NCBI GenBank assembly: GCA_964587655.1
Contig: CAZPMT010000148.1
Coordinates: 1 to 13,284 of the forward strand
DNA length: 13,284 nucleotides
From: CAZPMT01 sp964587655
GTDB lineage: Bacteria > Hydrogenedentota > Hydrogenedentia > Hydrogenedentales > SLHB01
Direction: 5' to 3'
Under the pieces are notes generated by a model. It did no database searches. It was not told the DNA's origin and saw only the letters and a program-made list of their open reading frames with translations. Positions within the stretch are counted from its first letter, which is position 1. Each line of letters starts with the position of its first letter. Shown piece by piece: positions 6,625-13,284 of this stretch. The translations under genes were made by a program, and so were the position numbers.

Positions 6625-6714
6625 TGGCTCCGTGGCCGCGGCGTCCTCGCCGCGTTTCGCGCGTCAAGCGGTTCTTGACGAAAACGCGGCGAGGACGCCG
6701 CGGCCACGGAGCCA
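6625..6714. repeat. Perfect 33-bp inverted repeat made of two palindromic repeat copies
   Basis: Bases 6625-6657 and 6682-6714 are exact reverse complements over 33 bases. Inside the loop, CGTCAAG (6662-6668) pairs with CTTGACG (6674-6680). Each arm also contains its own palindrome, CGCGGCG/CGCCGCG, around TCCT (6637-6654) or AGGA (6685-6702). These match the units between the tol genes: 1151-1178 and 6629-6656 agree at 24 of 28 positions. RNA across this site could form one very long hairpin. It follows xerC by 19 bases and precedes a candidate promoter. It may therefore block read-through or protect the xerC transcript 3' end, although no T-run follows. Confidence 0.85.
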
Positions 6715-6715
6715 G

Positions 6716-6744
6716 TTGGTTGCGCGATGCGGCAACGGTATACT
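6716..6744 (+). promoter_or_regulatory. Candidate promoter for the TIM-barrel gene
   Basis: TATACT (6739-6744) is 5 of 6 to the -10. It is preceded after 17 bases by TTGGTT (6716-6721), a weak -35 with 3 of 6. It starts two bases after the large hairpin, so the next gene would have its own transcript starting near 6751 with a leader of about 34 bases. Confidence 0.45.
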
Positions 6745-6784
6745 GAACGCGCAATGGGGCGACATCAATGCGGCAACGGGAGAC

Positions 6785-7630
6785 ATGAACATGATAGCTT
6801 GCCTTAACCCAGTAACGGCGTGGATTCCGGACCCGGAGGCGTATATCAAGCTGGCGGCGAAGTGCGGCTTCAAGGCCGTCGACGCGGGCGCGGACCACTG
6901 GACGGCGTGGGTACAACGGACCTCTCTGGAACACGTGAAGACGTTCTGTGCGACTCATGGATGCGTCGTGGGGCACGGCGGACTGCCCGTCAATTTCCGC
7001 GAAGACGACGCGGCGTTTGAAGCGGACCTCGCGAAGTTTCCCGAGATGTGCGCCGTGATGAAGGCGCTCGGCACGCGCGGCATGGCCACATGGATCAAGC
7101 CCGTCGCTACGGGCAGCGCCGCCGAATTTCGCAATATGCATATTCGCAGGCTAAAGAAGGTGGCGGCCATCCTGAAGGATCACGGACTCATGCTCGGCCT
7201 CGAGTTTGTAGCGCCGAAAACGGCGCGCGCAAAAGGCACGCCGTTCATCCACGACATGCCGGGAATGCTCGAGTTGTGCGCGGAGATCGACCCCAAGGTC
7301 TGCGGCCTGTTGCTCGACAGTTATCACTGGTACACGTCGCACGCCACCATCGACGACATCCTCAAGTTGCAGGGCCGGCAGATTGTGCTCGTGCACATCA
7401 ACGACGCCTATCCCGGCCCGATTGACGAACTGCTGGACCTCAAACGTCTCCTGCCCGGCGACGGCGTCATCGATCTGGTTGCGTTTCTCAAGGCCCTGAA
7501 AACCATTGGCTACGACGGCCCCGTCTCCGTCGAGACCTTCGACGAAGAACTCAAAAAGATCGGCCCCGAAGAAGCCGCCCAACGCGCCGGCCAGGCCCTT
7601 CTGCGGGTCATGGAAAGGGCTGTTGTCTGA
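6785..7630 (+). CDS. Sugar phosphate isomerase/epimerase-like TIM barrel (xylose-isomerase-like fold)
   Basis: A 281-aa cytosolic protein of the AP-endonuclease-2/xylose-isomerase-like TIM-barrel superfamily, which includes hydroxypyruvate isomerase, inosose dehydratase and ketose 3-epimerases. Candidate metal and active-site residues are at the expected strand ends: Glu140 (LGLEFVAP), Asp178 and His181 (LLLDSYHWYTS), His204 (LVHINDAYPGP) and Glu250 (VSVETFDEE). I choose ATG 6785, with GGGAG just upstream. An open frame extends back to 6632, but it translates the inverted repeat and a promoter-like region and is not protein-like. No signal peptide, in contrast to the related barrel at 12396. 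The substrate cannot be assigned. The family call is strong; the specific reaction is unknown. Confidence 0.85.
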   Translation: MNMIACLNPVTAWIPDPEAYIKLAAKCGFKAVDAGADHWTAWVQRTSLEHVKTFCATHGCVVGHGGLPVNFREDDAAFEADLAKFPEMCAVMKALGTRGMATWIKPVATGSAAEFRNMHIRRLKKVAAILKDHGLMLGLEFVAPKTARAKGTPFIHDMPGMLELCAEIDPKVCGLLLDSYHWYTSHATIDDILKLQGRQIVLVHINDAYPGPIDELLDLKRLLPGDGVIDLVAFLKALKTIGYDGPVSVETFDEELKKIGPEEAAQRAGQALLRVMERAVV

Positions 7631-7670
7631 ACGGAGGGGATCGCCACCAAAGCGGAGGCGCCTGCTGAGG

Positions 7671-7699
7671 TTGTGAACGTAACGTAGGCGACAAATGAT
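7671..7699 (+). promoter_or_regulatory. Weak candidate promoter for the deoxyribosyltransferase-like/GNAT pair
   Basis: TTGTGA (7671-7676) and AATGAT (7694-7699) are spaced by 17 bases, each 4 of 6 to consensus. If real, transcription would start near 7706, only about nine bases before ATG 7715. That would make the first gene nearly leaderless and would explain its missing Shine-Dalgarno. Confidence 0.25.
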
Positions 7700-7714
7700 A
7701 AGCTGTGGATTTCT

Positions 7715-8131
7715 ATGATTGTCTGCATTTGTTGCGCGAAAAAGTTCTTTCCCGAAATCAGGGAGTACGCGCGGAATCCGGGCGAAGGCCGAAACAAGAT
7801 TCTTACTCCGGAATTGGACTTTTTCGGTGAGGAAAACCTGGAGTCCAGGAAGGCCCTCGCGGATCGCCATCACGAACGCATCAGGCATTCCGACGCCATC
7901 TACGTCTACAATCCAAGCGGTCTGATTGGCCGGAACACGAACCTTGAAATGGGATTCGCGCTGGCGCTTGGCAAGAGGATCTTTGCCTTCGAGAGACTCG
8001 ACGACCTCGGTATCGACTGCTTCATCGATCGATTTCTGACTCTCGATGAGTTGACGGGCCTCGTTCGCGAAGGCCAAATCTTAGATGAGGACATCAAGCT
8101 ACATGCGGGAAGGGAGGGACTCCGGCCATGA
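7715..8131 (+). CDS. Nucleoside 2-deoxyribosyltransferase-like protein
   Basis: A 138-aa cytosolic protein resembling the nucleoside 2-deoxyribosyltransferase (NDT) fold, whose enzymes cleave or exchange N-glycosidic bonds of nucleosides. The best evidence is the C-terminal half. HSDAIYVYNPSGLIG (58-72) has the Asp after a strand and a phosphate/ribose-type glycine loop, followed by RNTNLEMGFALALGKRIFAF (73-92), where Glu78 in the NLEMGFA helix is the expected catalytic acid. The first half (CICCAKKFFPEI) is less typical. No Shine-Dalgarno is evident. Its stop overlaps the next start in ATGA (8128-8131), so the two are translationally coupled. GC content is lower than in neighbours: 32 of 60 bases in one hand count, against 43 of 60 in a topA sample. 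Activity, and nucleoside versus nucleotide substrate, are unknown; NDT-fold proteins also occur in phage-defence effectors. Confidence 0.7.
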   Translation: MIVCICCAKKFFPEIREYARNPGEGRNKILTPELDFFGEENLESRKALADRHHERIRHSDAIYVYNPSGLIGRNTNLEMGFALALGKRIFAFERLDDLGIDCFIDRFLTLDELTGLVREGQILDEDIKLHAGREGLRP

Positions 8132-8550
8132 TCCGGTACACAGATGAGACTGACTGCCTTGATCACGAGCAGTTGGCCGGATTCTTTGTTGATTGGCCCA
8201 GCCATCCCGATACAAAGACTCATCTGCAGATCCTCCGAAACAGCTTCAAGGTTTGGCTGGCCCTTGATGGAGACCGTTGTGTGGGCTTCATCAATGCTAT
8301 TTCCGACGGCGTGTTCTATTCGCACATCCCCCTGCTTGAAGTCCTCCCGGAATACCGGGGGCAGGGTATCGGATCGACTCTCGTACGAAAGATGATTGAG
8401 AGTCTGGACGGCATGTACGCGATTGATGTCGTATGCGATGAATCAGTCGATTGCTTCTACAGAAGGAACGGATTCGGCACATGTGTGGGTATGGTAAGAC
8501 GCAACTATGAGAACCAAGGAGCGAAACGCATTGCCGAAGTTGGCGCGTAG
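8128..8550 (+). CDS. GNAT-family N-acetyltransferase
   Basis: A 140-aa acetyl-CoA-dependent GCN5-related acetyltransferase. The acetyl-CoA pyrophosphate loop is clear at about residues 72-86: LEVLPEYRGQGIGSTL, with the R/Q-x-x-G-x-G/A signature RGQGIG. Upstream strands (VWLALDGDRCVGFINA) and the downstream FYRRNGF motif, typical of GNAT strand 6-7 (acceptor-side Tyr/Phe), complete the fold. The length is usual for a single-domain GNAT. It overlaps the preceding NDT-like gene by four bases (ATGA) and shares its lower GC (31 of 60 in a hand-counted stretch), so the pair probably arrived and is expressed together. The substrate cannot be told; a small molecule or protein N-terminus are both possible. 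No antitoxin-like partner is seen, and it lacks the companion gene expected of a GNAT toxin pair. Confidence 0.85.
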   Translation: MIRYTDETDCLDHEQLAGFFVDWPSHPDTKTHLQILRNSFKVWLALDGDRCVGFINAISDGVFYSHIPLLEVLPEYRGQGIGSTLVRKMIESLDGMYAIDVVCDESVDCFYRRNGFGTCVGMVRRNYENQGAKRIAEVGA

Positions 8551-8612
8551 ACTTGAGAATTGAATATCATGGCCGTTCACTTGGCTTCCCAAACGAGATA
8601 GGAGCGCGACAC

Positions 8613-11027
8613 ATGAGGGTTCAACCTTGGGTTATGCAGTCATGTTGCCTGCTGGGAATGGCCATGATGGGGTTGACGCTGTTTCCGGGTTCGGCTTCAT
8701 ATGCCACGGACGAGATTGATCTCGGCAAAGCCATCGTGGTGGTCCGCCCGGGTGATCTGCCCAACGCGGAAACTTCCGCCGCGACGATCTTGATCGAGGA
8801 GTTGGAGAAGCGAACCGGAATTCGTCTTCAGACTTCAACAAGATGGCCCGCGGACAAGCCCGTCATCGCGATCACCTCGCAACCCAAGGTCAACGAGTGG
8901 GAACGCGACATTCCCGCGCGCAAGGGCGACAACTTGCCGGAACGCCGAACGGACGGATACCGGCTGTACATCGATACGGCGAACGCATCCGCGCCCGTGG
9001 TGTGGGTGCTGGGCGCGGATCCACGCGGCGCACTGTACGGTGTCGGCGCGCTGCTGCGGAACCTGGATTGGGCGAAGGGAACGGTTCGCATCGCGTCTTC
9101 GCTGGATATTGCGACGGCCCCGGCATCGCGAATCCGGGGACACCAGCTTGGCTTTCGCGCGGCGGCGAACTCCTGGGACGCGTGGGACGTCGCGCAGTTC
9201 GATCAATACATCCGCGAACTCGCCTTCTTCGGCGTCAACAGCATCGAGGGCATCCCCTTTCAAGATGATCGCCCCTTGGCGTTCCAGAAGGTCGAGCGCC
9301 GCGAGATGAACCGCAAGATCAGCGAGATCTGCGATCGTTACGGCCTCGAGTATTGGGTATGGACGCCCGCGGATTTCGATCTCAAGGACGAGAAGCTCCG
9401 CGCCGAAATGCTCGCGAAACACGAGGAATTGTACCGCGACTGCAAGGAATTGTCGGCCATTTTCTTCCCTGGCGGCGATCCCGGCGACAACGGACCGGAA
9501 CAGGTGTTTCCATTTCTCGAGGACTTGGCGAAACGTTTGCTGCCGCTCCATCCCAAGGCAAGGATTTGGCTTTCGCTGCAAGGGTTCACGGAGAAGCAGA
9601 CCCTTTATGTTCTCGACTACCTCCAGAAAACGAAACTGGATTGGCTCGGAGGACTATGCGAAGGGCCTTCGAGTCCGCCTATCGCGGAACTTCGCAAGCG
9701 CCTGCCGAATCATTACGGTCTGCGCATGTATCCGGACATAACCCACAACAAACTTTCCCAGTACCCGGTCTCGTGGTGGGACCAGGCATATGCCATGACG
9801 CTCGGACGCGAGGCCATCAACCCCCGGCCCGTGCAGTACGCCTACATTCACAACTGGTTCGCCCCGTATTGCGACGGATTCATCTCGTATTCCGACGGCG
9901 TCCATGACGACGTGAACAAGACTATCTGGAGCGCGATGAGCTGGGATACGAATACCAAGGTGCGCGACGTGCTCGTCGAATACGCGCGCGTGTTCTTCTC
10001 GCCGGACGTTGCCGAAGATGCCGCCGACGGCATCCTCGCGCTGGAGAAGAACTGGCGCGGTCCGCTGGTGGACAACGGCGCGGTGGACGGCACGCTGCTG
10101 CTTTGGCAGCGCCTCGAACAGAAAGCGCCGCAACTGGAAACACGGTGGCGGTGGCAGATGTGCCTGGTGCGCGCTTATTACGACGCCTATCTCCGCCGCC
10201 GCCTGCTGAACGAAGCGAGGCTCGAGGATGAGGCGAACGGCATTCTCTCGCAAGCAGGCGTGCGCGGAGCCGACACCGTCATTACCGACGCGTTGAACGT
10301 GCTGAACCTGGCGGTCACCGAACCCGTAGCCCCGGAACTCCGCGCGCGGATCGTGGACCTATACGAGAAGCTGTTTCAGTCGGTGCAACTGCAATCCAGC
10401 ATCGATAAGTACCACGCGAGCGGGGCCGAACGCGGCGCGTCGCTCGACTTCATCGACAATCCGCTCAACAACCGCTGGTGGCTCGAAGACGAGTTCAAGA
10501 AGATCCGCGAACTTGGTTCGGAAGCGGAGAAATGCGCCCGCCTGGACCTCATCGCCACATGGGAGCATCCCGGCCCCGGAAGCTTCTACGACGACATCGG
10601 CAACACGGCCAAGTCGCCGCACGTCCAGCGGTGCGAGGCATATTTCGCCAACCCCGCGGAGTCCGCCGTTCCCGAACCCACCTTCTGGTGGTGGGACGAG
10701 GGCAAGAGCCGCAAGCGTCTGTCCTGGCAGGTCACGATGGACTGGCCCGAGGCCGTCGTTTACGAAGGCTTGGACCCTGACGCCGCGTACACGATCCGCT
10801 CGACGGGATACAACAAATCGCTCATGAAGATCGACGGCGTCCGCATCGCGCCGACGGTCGACGGAAGAGAGATCGGCGAGTTCAAAGAGTTCCCCGTACC
10901 GTCGGAAGCCGTCAAGGACCGCAAGCTCGTACTCACGTGGGACCGTCCCACCGACGAAGCCGCCCTTAACTGGCGGCAACAATCACGCATCGCCGAGATC
11001 TGGCTTCTCAAGCAAGGCGGCAAGTAG
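8613..11027 (+). CDS. Exported glycoside hydrolase-like protein (GH67/GH20-related architecture)
   Basis: An 804-aa secreted protein. I start at ATG 8613, with AGGAGCG upstream; the TTG at 8553 would place 20 polar residues before the signal. Residues 1-31 are a Sec signal peptide. Residues of about 38-170 resemble the N-terminal domain of GH67 alpha-glucuronidases and GH20 hexosaminidases: NAETSAATILIEELEKRTGI, then GADPRGALYGVGALLRNL. A TIM-barrel-like domain follows (about 173-460) with RGHQLGFR, FFGVNSIEGIP, YWVWTPADF, FFPGGDPGDNG (285-294), GGLCEGP and ISYSDGVHDD (425-433). Acidic candidates are D289, E350 and D428. A helical region (about 465-650) and a C-terminal beta domain (FWWWDEG to IAEIWLLKQ) complete it. 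Gene order with an exported oxidoreductase and isomerase suggests polysaccharide or glycoside processing. The superfamily is inferred; no catalytic pair is assigned and a non-catalytic role is possible. Confidence 0.6.
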   Translation: MRVQPWVMQSCCLLGMAMMGLTLFPGSASYATDEIDLGKAIVVVRPGDLPNAETSAATILIEELEKRTGIRLQTSTRWPADKPVIAITSQPKVNEWERDIPARKGDNLPERRTDGYRLYIDTANASAPVVWVLGADPRGALYGVGALLRNLDWAKGTVRIASSLDIATAPASRIRGHQLGFRAAANSWDAWDVAQFDQYIRELAFFGVNSIEGIPFQDDRPLAFQKVERREMNRKISEICDRYGLEYWVWTPADFDLKDEKLRAEMLAKHEELYRDCKELSAIFFPGGDPGDNGPEQVFPFLEDLAKRLLPLHPKARIWLSLQGFTEKQTLYVLDYLQKTKLDWLGGLCEGPSSPPIAELRKRLPNHYGLRMYPDITHNKLSQYPVSWWDQAYAMTLGREAINPRPVQYAYIHNWFAPYCDGFISYSDGVHDDVNKTIWSAMSWDTNTKVRDVLVEYARVFFSPDVAEDAADGILALEKNWRGPLVDNGAVDGTLLLWQRLEQKAPQLETRWRWQMCLVRAYYDAYLRRRLLNEARLEDEANGILSQAGVRGADTVITDALNVLNLAVTEPVAPELRARIVDLYEKLFQSVQLQSSIDKYHASGAERGASLDFIDNPLNNRWWLEDEFKKIRELGSEAEKCARLDLIATWEHPGPGSFYDDIGNTAKSPHVQRCEAYFANPAESAVPEPTFWWWDEGKSRKRLSWQVTMDWPEAVVYEGLDPDAAYTIRSTGYNKSLMKIDGVRIAPTVDGREIGEFKEFPVPSEAVKDRKLVLTWDRPTDEAALNWRQQSRIAEIWLLKQGGK

Positions 11028-11112
11028 ACGCCGGTTGCGCGCGGGAACAGGCACTCTGCCGGCTTGCGCCGGGCACGCGATCTCTGCGATAAGTGTCTTG
11101 GGTTTTCCTAAC

Positions 11113-11118
11113 AGGAGG
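11113..11118 (+). promoter_or_regulatory. Strong Shine-Dalgarno deciding the oxidoreductase start
   Basis: AGGAGG lies 8 bases before ATG 11127 and 5 bases before the in-frame GTG 11124. The spacing and the preference for ATG favour 11127. Confidence 0.7.
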
Positions 11119-11126
11119 AAACGGTG

Positions 11127-12380
11127 ATGTCCAAAGAAACGACTACACGCCGGCAATTCATCAAGACGGCGTCCATCGGGGCCGCGGCGGTTTCGATGTC
11201 CGCGTCGAGTTACGCGCGGGTGGCGGGAGCGAACGAGCGCATCTCGATAGGGATCATCGGGTGCGGAGAGCGCGGCGTCAACGCGCACATGGCGGGCGTG
11301 AACCAGCACGCGAAGGAACAGAACATTGTGATCACGGCAGTGTGCGATCCGTGGCGGCCACGGCGCGAGTTGGCCGCCGCGAAGGCGAAGGAGTGGTATG
11401 GGAAAGAGGCGCGGCAGTTCATCAGCTACAAGGATCTCCTGGCGTCCAAACACGTGGACGCGGTCATGATTGCCTCGCCGGACCACGTGCATACGACGCA
11501 TCTCGAAGCGGCCGCCAAGGCGAAGAAGGACGTCTATTGCGAGAAGCCGCTCGGCAAGGAACTGGAACCGCTGAAGGCCGCGTGTGACGCCGTCAAGGCG
11601 AACAACATCGTCTGCCAGATCGGCACGCAACTGCGCAGTCTTCCGAGCATGACGGGGTGCCGCGAGTTGTACAAGACCGGCATCTTGGGCAAAGTCGGAC
11701 GCATCGAGCAATGCCGGAACACCGAACAGCCCTATTGGTACGCGTATGTGAAAGAGGTGAAGGAAGCGGACGTCGACTGGAAGGAATTCCTGATGGATCG
11801 TCCGATGCGTCCCTTCAGTTCGGTCCAATACTCCGGGTGGTATGGATACCGCGACTTCTCGGATGGCGCCGTGCCGGGACTCGGCAGCCACTACATCGAC
11901 CTTGTGCATTACATCACTGGCGCGAAGTTCCCATCGAGCGCGGTGTGTCTCGGCGGCACGTACACGTGGAAGGATGAACACGTATTCACGTGTCCGGATC
12001 ACGTGCAGGCTCTATGGTCGTATCCCGAAGGGTTCATGGTTTCATACTCGTCGAATTTCGGCAACGGCGGCAGCAACACGTTCCGCATCCAAGGCGACCA
12101 AGGCACGCTGGACATGGTGAATTGGACCAGCCCCGTCCTGACCGCCGAAGGCGGAAGCAAGAACAAGGGCGTCATACGGGGCAAGGACGCTGTCGCGGAT
12201 ATTCCGATGCCGGATCATTTCCTGGATTGGCTGCAATGCATCCGCAATCGCAAAACGCCCAACGCGTCGATAGACGCCGGTTATCAGCACGGCGTTGCCG
12301 TCATCATGGCGATGATCGCGTATGACACCGGCAAGCGGCAGGTCTATGACGCGGATAAGCGCGAGATTCGGGAAGGCTAG
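11127..12380 (+). CDS. Tat-exported Gfo/Idh/MocA family oxidoreductase
   Basis: A 417-aa NAD(P)-dependent sugar-type oxidoreductase of the Gfo/Idh/MocA family. The N-terminus carries a twin-arginine signal, TRRQFIKTASIGAAAV (about 7-22), so the protein is folded with cofactor before export to the periplasm. The Rossmann domain starts at IGIIGCGERG (41-50, GxGxxG). AVCDPW follows the second strand, and the family EKP motif is at 139-141 (VYCEKPLGKE). The C-terminal alpha/beta domain has GLGSHYIDLVHY (251-262), with His255 and Asp258 in the positions usually used for substrate binding and catalysis. Its start is decided by AGGAGG at 11113-11118. It lies 99 bases after the glycosidase-like gene and 15 bases before the next exported protein, so the last two are surely co-transcribed. 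Exported members often keep NAD(P)(H) tightly bound, as in glucose-fructose oxidoreductase. The substrate is unknown. Confidence 0.93.
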   Translation: MSKETTTRRQFIKTASIGAAAVSMSASSYARVAGANERISIGIIGCGERGVNAHMAGVNQHAKEQNIVITAVCDPWRPRRELAAAKAKEWYGKEARQFISYKDLLASKHVDAVMIASPDHVHTTHLEAAAKAKKDVYCEKPLGKELEPLKAACDAVKANNIVCQIGTQLRSLPSMTGCRELYKTGILGKVGRIEQCRNTEQPYWYAYVKEVKEADVDWKEFLMDRPMRPFSSVQYSGWYGYRDFSDGAVPGLGSHYIDLVHYITGAKFPSSAVCLGGTYTWKDEHVFTCPDHVQALWSYPEGFMVSYSSNFGNGGSNTFRIQGDQGTLDMVNWTSPVLTAEGGSKNKGVIRGKDAVADIPMPDHFLDWLQCIRNRKTPNASIDAGYQHGVAVIMAMIAYDTGKRQVYDADKREIREG

Positions 12381-12395
12381 AAGGGGACATGGAAG

Positions 12396-13284
12396 ATGGC
12401 AACGCATGAATCGTTGACGCGAAGGGGATTCCTCAATCGGACCATGGCGCTCGGCGCCGCAGGGAGCGTGGCGGTGCGGCTCGCGGCCGCCGCAGATCCG
12501 GCAAAGAGCGGCCAAACCTGGCAAATCGGGTGCTACACGCGCCCATGGGCCGCGCATGACTATCGCGTGGCGCTGGACGCCATCGCGGAGGCCGGCTACA
12601 AGTACGCCGGCTTGATGACCACGAACTCTCCGAACCACCTGGTCATTTCTGTCGAGACGTCACTCGATGAGGCGCAAAAGATCGGGGCCGAGTGCAAAAG
12701 CCGCAAACTCGAGGTCCCGTCGTGCTACGGCGGCGACATTCCCGTCGCCAAATCGCTCGAAGCCGGCATCGAGGGACTCAAGAAGCTCATCGACAACTGC
12801 GCGGTAGCCGGCGTGCGGAACCTAATGATGGGGGGCGTGGGCGATGAGAAGCTCTATGACGCCTACTATGGGGCCATTGCCGCGTGCTGCGATTACGCCG
12901 CAGGAAAGGGCATCGGCGTCAGCGTCAAGCCCCACGGCGGGTTGAACGCGACGGGCCCTGAATGCCGGAAGACCATCGAGAAGGCCGGCCACAAGAACTT
13001 TCGCATCTGGTACGATCCCGGCAACATCTTCTACTACTCTGACGGCAAGCTGAATCCGATTGACGACGCGGCGACGGTCGACGGTCTCGTCGTGGGCATG
13101 TCCGTGAAAGACTTCCTGCCCCCGAAACAGGTGGATGTGACGCCCGGGACGGGCCAGGTCGATTTTCCCAAAGTGATGGCGCGCCTGCGGCAGGGCGGAT
13201 TCACCAGCGGTCCCTTGATTGTGGAATGCCTTACACAACCGGGGATCGCGGTCCCCGGTGATCTGCCTCAGCTCCTCGTGCAAG
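12396..13284 (+). CDS. Tat-exported TIM-barrel sugar isomerase/epimerase-like protein (3' partial)
   Basis: An open frame of 296 codons from ATG 12396 runs off the window end without a stop. ATG 12396 is preceded by AGGGG at 12382-12386; ATG 12389 is out of frame and stops quickly. The N-terminus MATHESLTRRGFLNRTMALG carries a twin-arginine motif (TRRGFLN), followed by a hydrophobic stretch, so it is exported folded. The remainder is xylose-isomerase-like TIM barrel: YTRPWAAHDYRVALDAIAEAGY (47-68), KPHGGLN (178-184), IWYDPGN (204-210, Asp207), GMSVKD (234-239) and LIVECL (274-279, Glu277). At strand 5, where relatives usually place a metal-binding Glu, this protein has Val-Lys-Pro-His. It starts 15 bases after the Gfo/Idh/MocA gene. 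A shared periplasmic substrate is likely. The full protein is probably only slightly longer than what is visible. Confidence 0.88.
   Translation, partial: MATHESLTRRGFLNRTMALGAAGSVAVRLAAAADPAKSGQTWQIGCYTRPWAAHDYRVALDAIAEAGYKYAGLMTTNSPNHLVISVETSLDEAQKIGAECKSRKLEVPSCYGGDIPVAKSLEAGIEGLKKLIDNCAVAGVRNLMMGGVGDEKLYDAYYGAIAACCDYAAGKGIGVSVKPHGGLNATGPECRKTIEKAGHKNFRIWYDPGNIFYYSDGKLNPIDDAATVDGLVVGMSVKDFLPPKQVDVTPGTGQVDFPKVMARLRQGGFTSGPLIVECLTQPGIAVPGDLPQLLVQ

Noticed and set aside
6632..6784. N-terminal extension of the TIM-barrel protein from ATG 6632
   Set aside because: The extension translates the right arm of the inverted repeat and a promoter-like region. The protein-like part begins at 6785 with a good GGGAG.
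7695..7718. Seven-codon mini-ORF (MISCGFL) overlapping the NDT-like start
   Set aside because: No convincing Shine-Dalgarno, and it would lie within the proposed promoter; a start-stop overlap by chance is likely.
7151..8077. Minus-strand 308-codon open frame across the TIM-barrel and NDT-like genes
   Set aside because: It crosses two genes on the opposite strand plus their spacer, shows no domain, and the plus-strand genes have clear family motifs.
11059..11072. Hairpin CCGGC/GCCGG as terminator of the GH-like gene
   Set aside because: Only five pairs and no T-run; too weak to claim.

Overview
The window looks like a chromosomal segment of a GC-rich, free-living Gram-negative bacterium. 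It carries Tol-system envelope genes. It also carries Tat- or Sec-exported sugar enzymes of the Gfo/Idh/MocA and xylose-isomerase-like classes, which are expanded in Planctomycetota and in uncultured relatives such as Hydrogenedentota. The phylum is an inference from gene style, not something the sequence proves. TAG is the ordinary stop of most genes here (topA, xerC, GNAT, the 804-aa protein, the oxidoreductase).

Layout. (1) Bases 1-2176, minus strand: a TolA/TonB-like protein followed downstream by tolB. The tolB frame is interrupted by an in-frame amber codon at 54-56, and recognisable TolB propeller sequence continues past it to the window edge. A cluster of short palindromic repeats separates the two genes. 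(2) Bases 2177-2652: a 476-base divergent intergenic region. It holds a candidate minus-strand promoter overlapped by an 11-bp inverted repeat, a run of four small hairpins, and a near-consensus sigma-70-type promoter facing right. (3) Bases 2653-6605: the housekeeping run smg (DUF494) - topA - xerC. (4) Bases 6606-6784: a perfect 33-bp inverted repeat built from two copies of the same repeat family seen between the tol genes, then a candidate promoter. (5) Bases 6785-7630: a cytosolic sugar isomerase/epimerase-like TIM barrel. (6) Bases 7715-8550: a translationally coupled, lower-GC pair, a nucleoside 2-deoxyribosyltransferase-like protein and a GNAT acetyltransferase. It looks like an accessory insertion. 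(7) Bases 8613-13284: three same-strand genes for exported proteins, a large glycoside-hydrolase-like protein (Sec signal), a Tat-exported Gfo/Idh/MocA oxidoreductase and a Tat-exported TIM-barrel isomerase-like protein that runs off the window.

How they may work together. smg-topA-xerC handles DNA topology and chromosome-dimer resolution. The Tol pair belongs to outer-membrane maintenance. The last three genes plausibly form a periplasmic carbohydrate-processing module in which an NAD(P)-type oxidoreductase and an isomerase/lyase-like barrel act on sugars bound or released by the large glycosidase-like protein. This resembles the oxidative (3-keto-sugar) glycoside cleavage logic described for other bacteria. 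It is the best candidate in the window for an incompletely described system, but the substrate cannot be read from sequence. The other items most worth checking are the amber codon in tolB and the dispersed palindromic repeat family.
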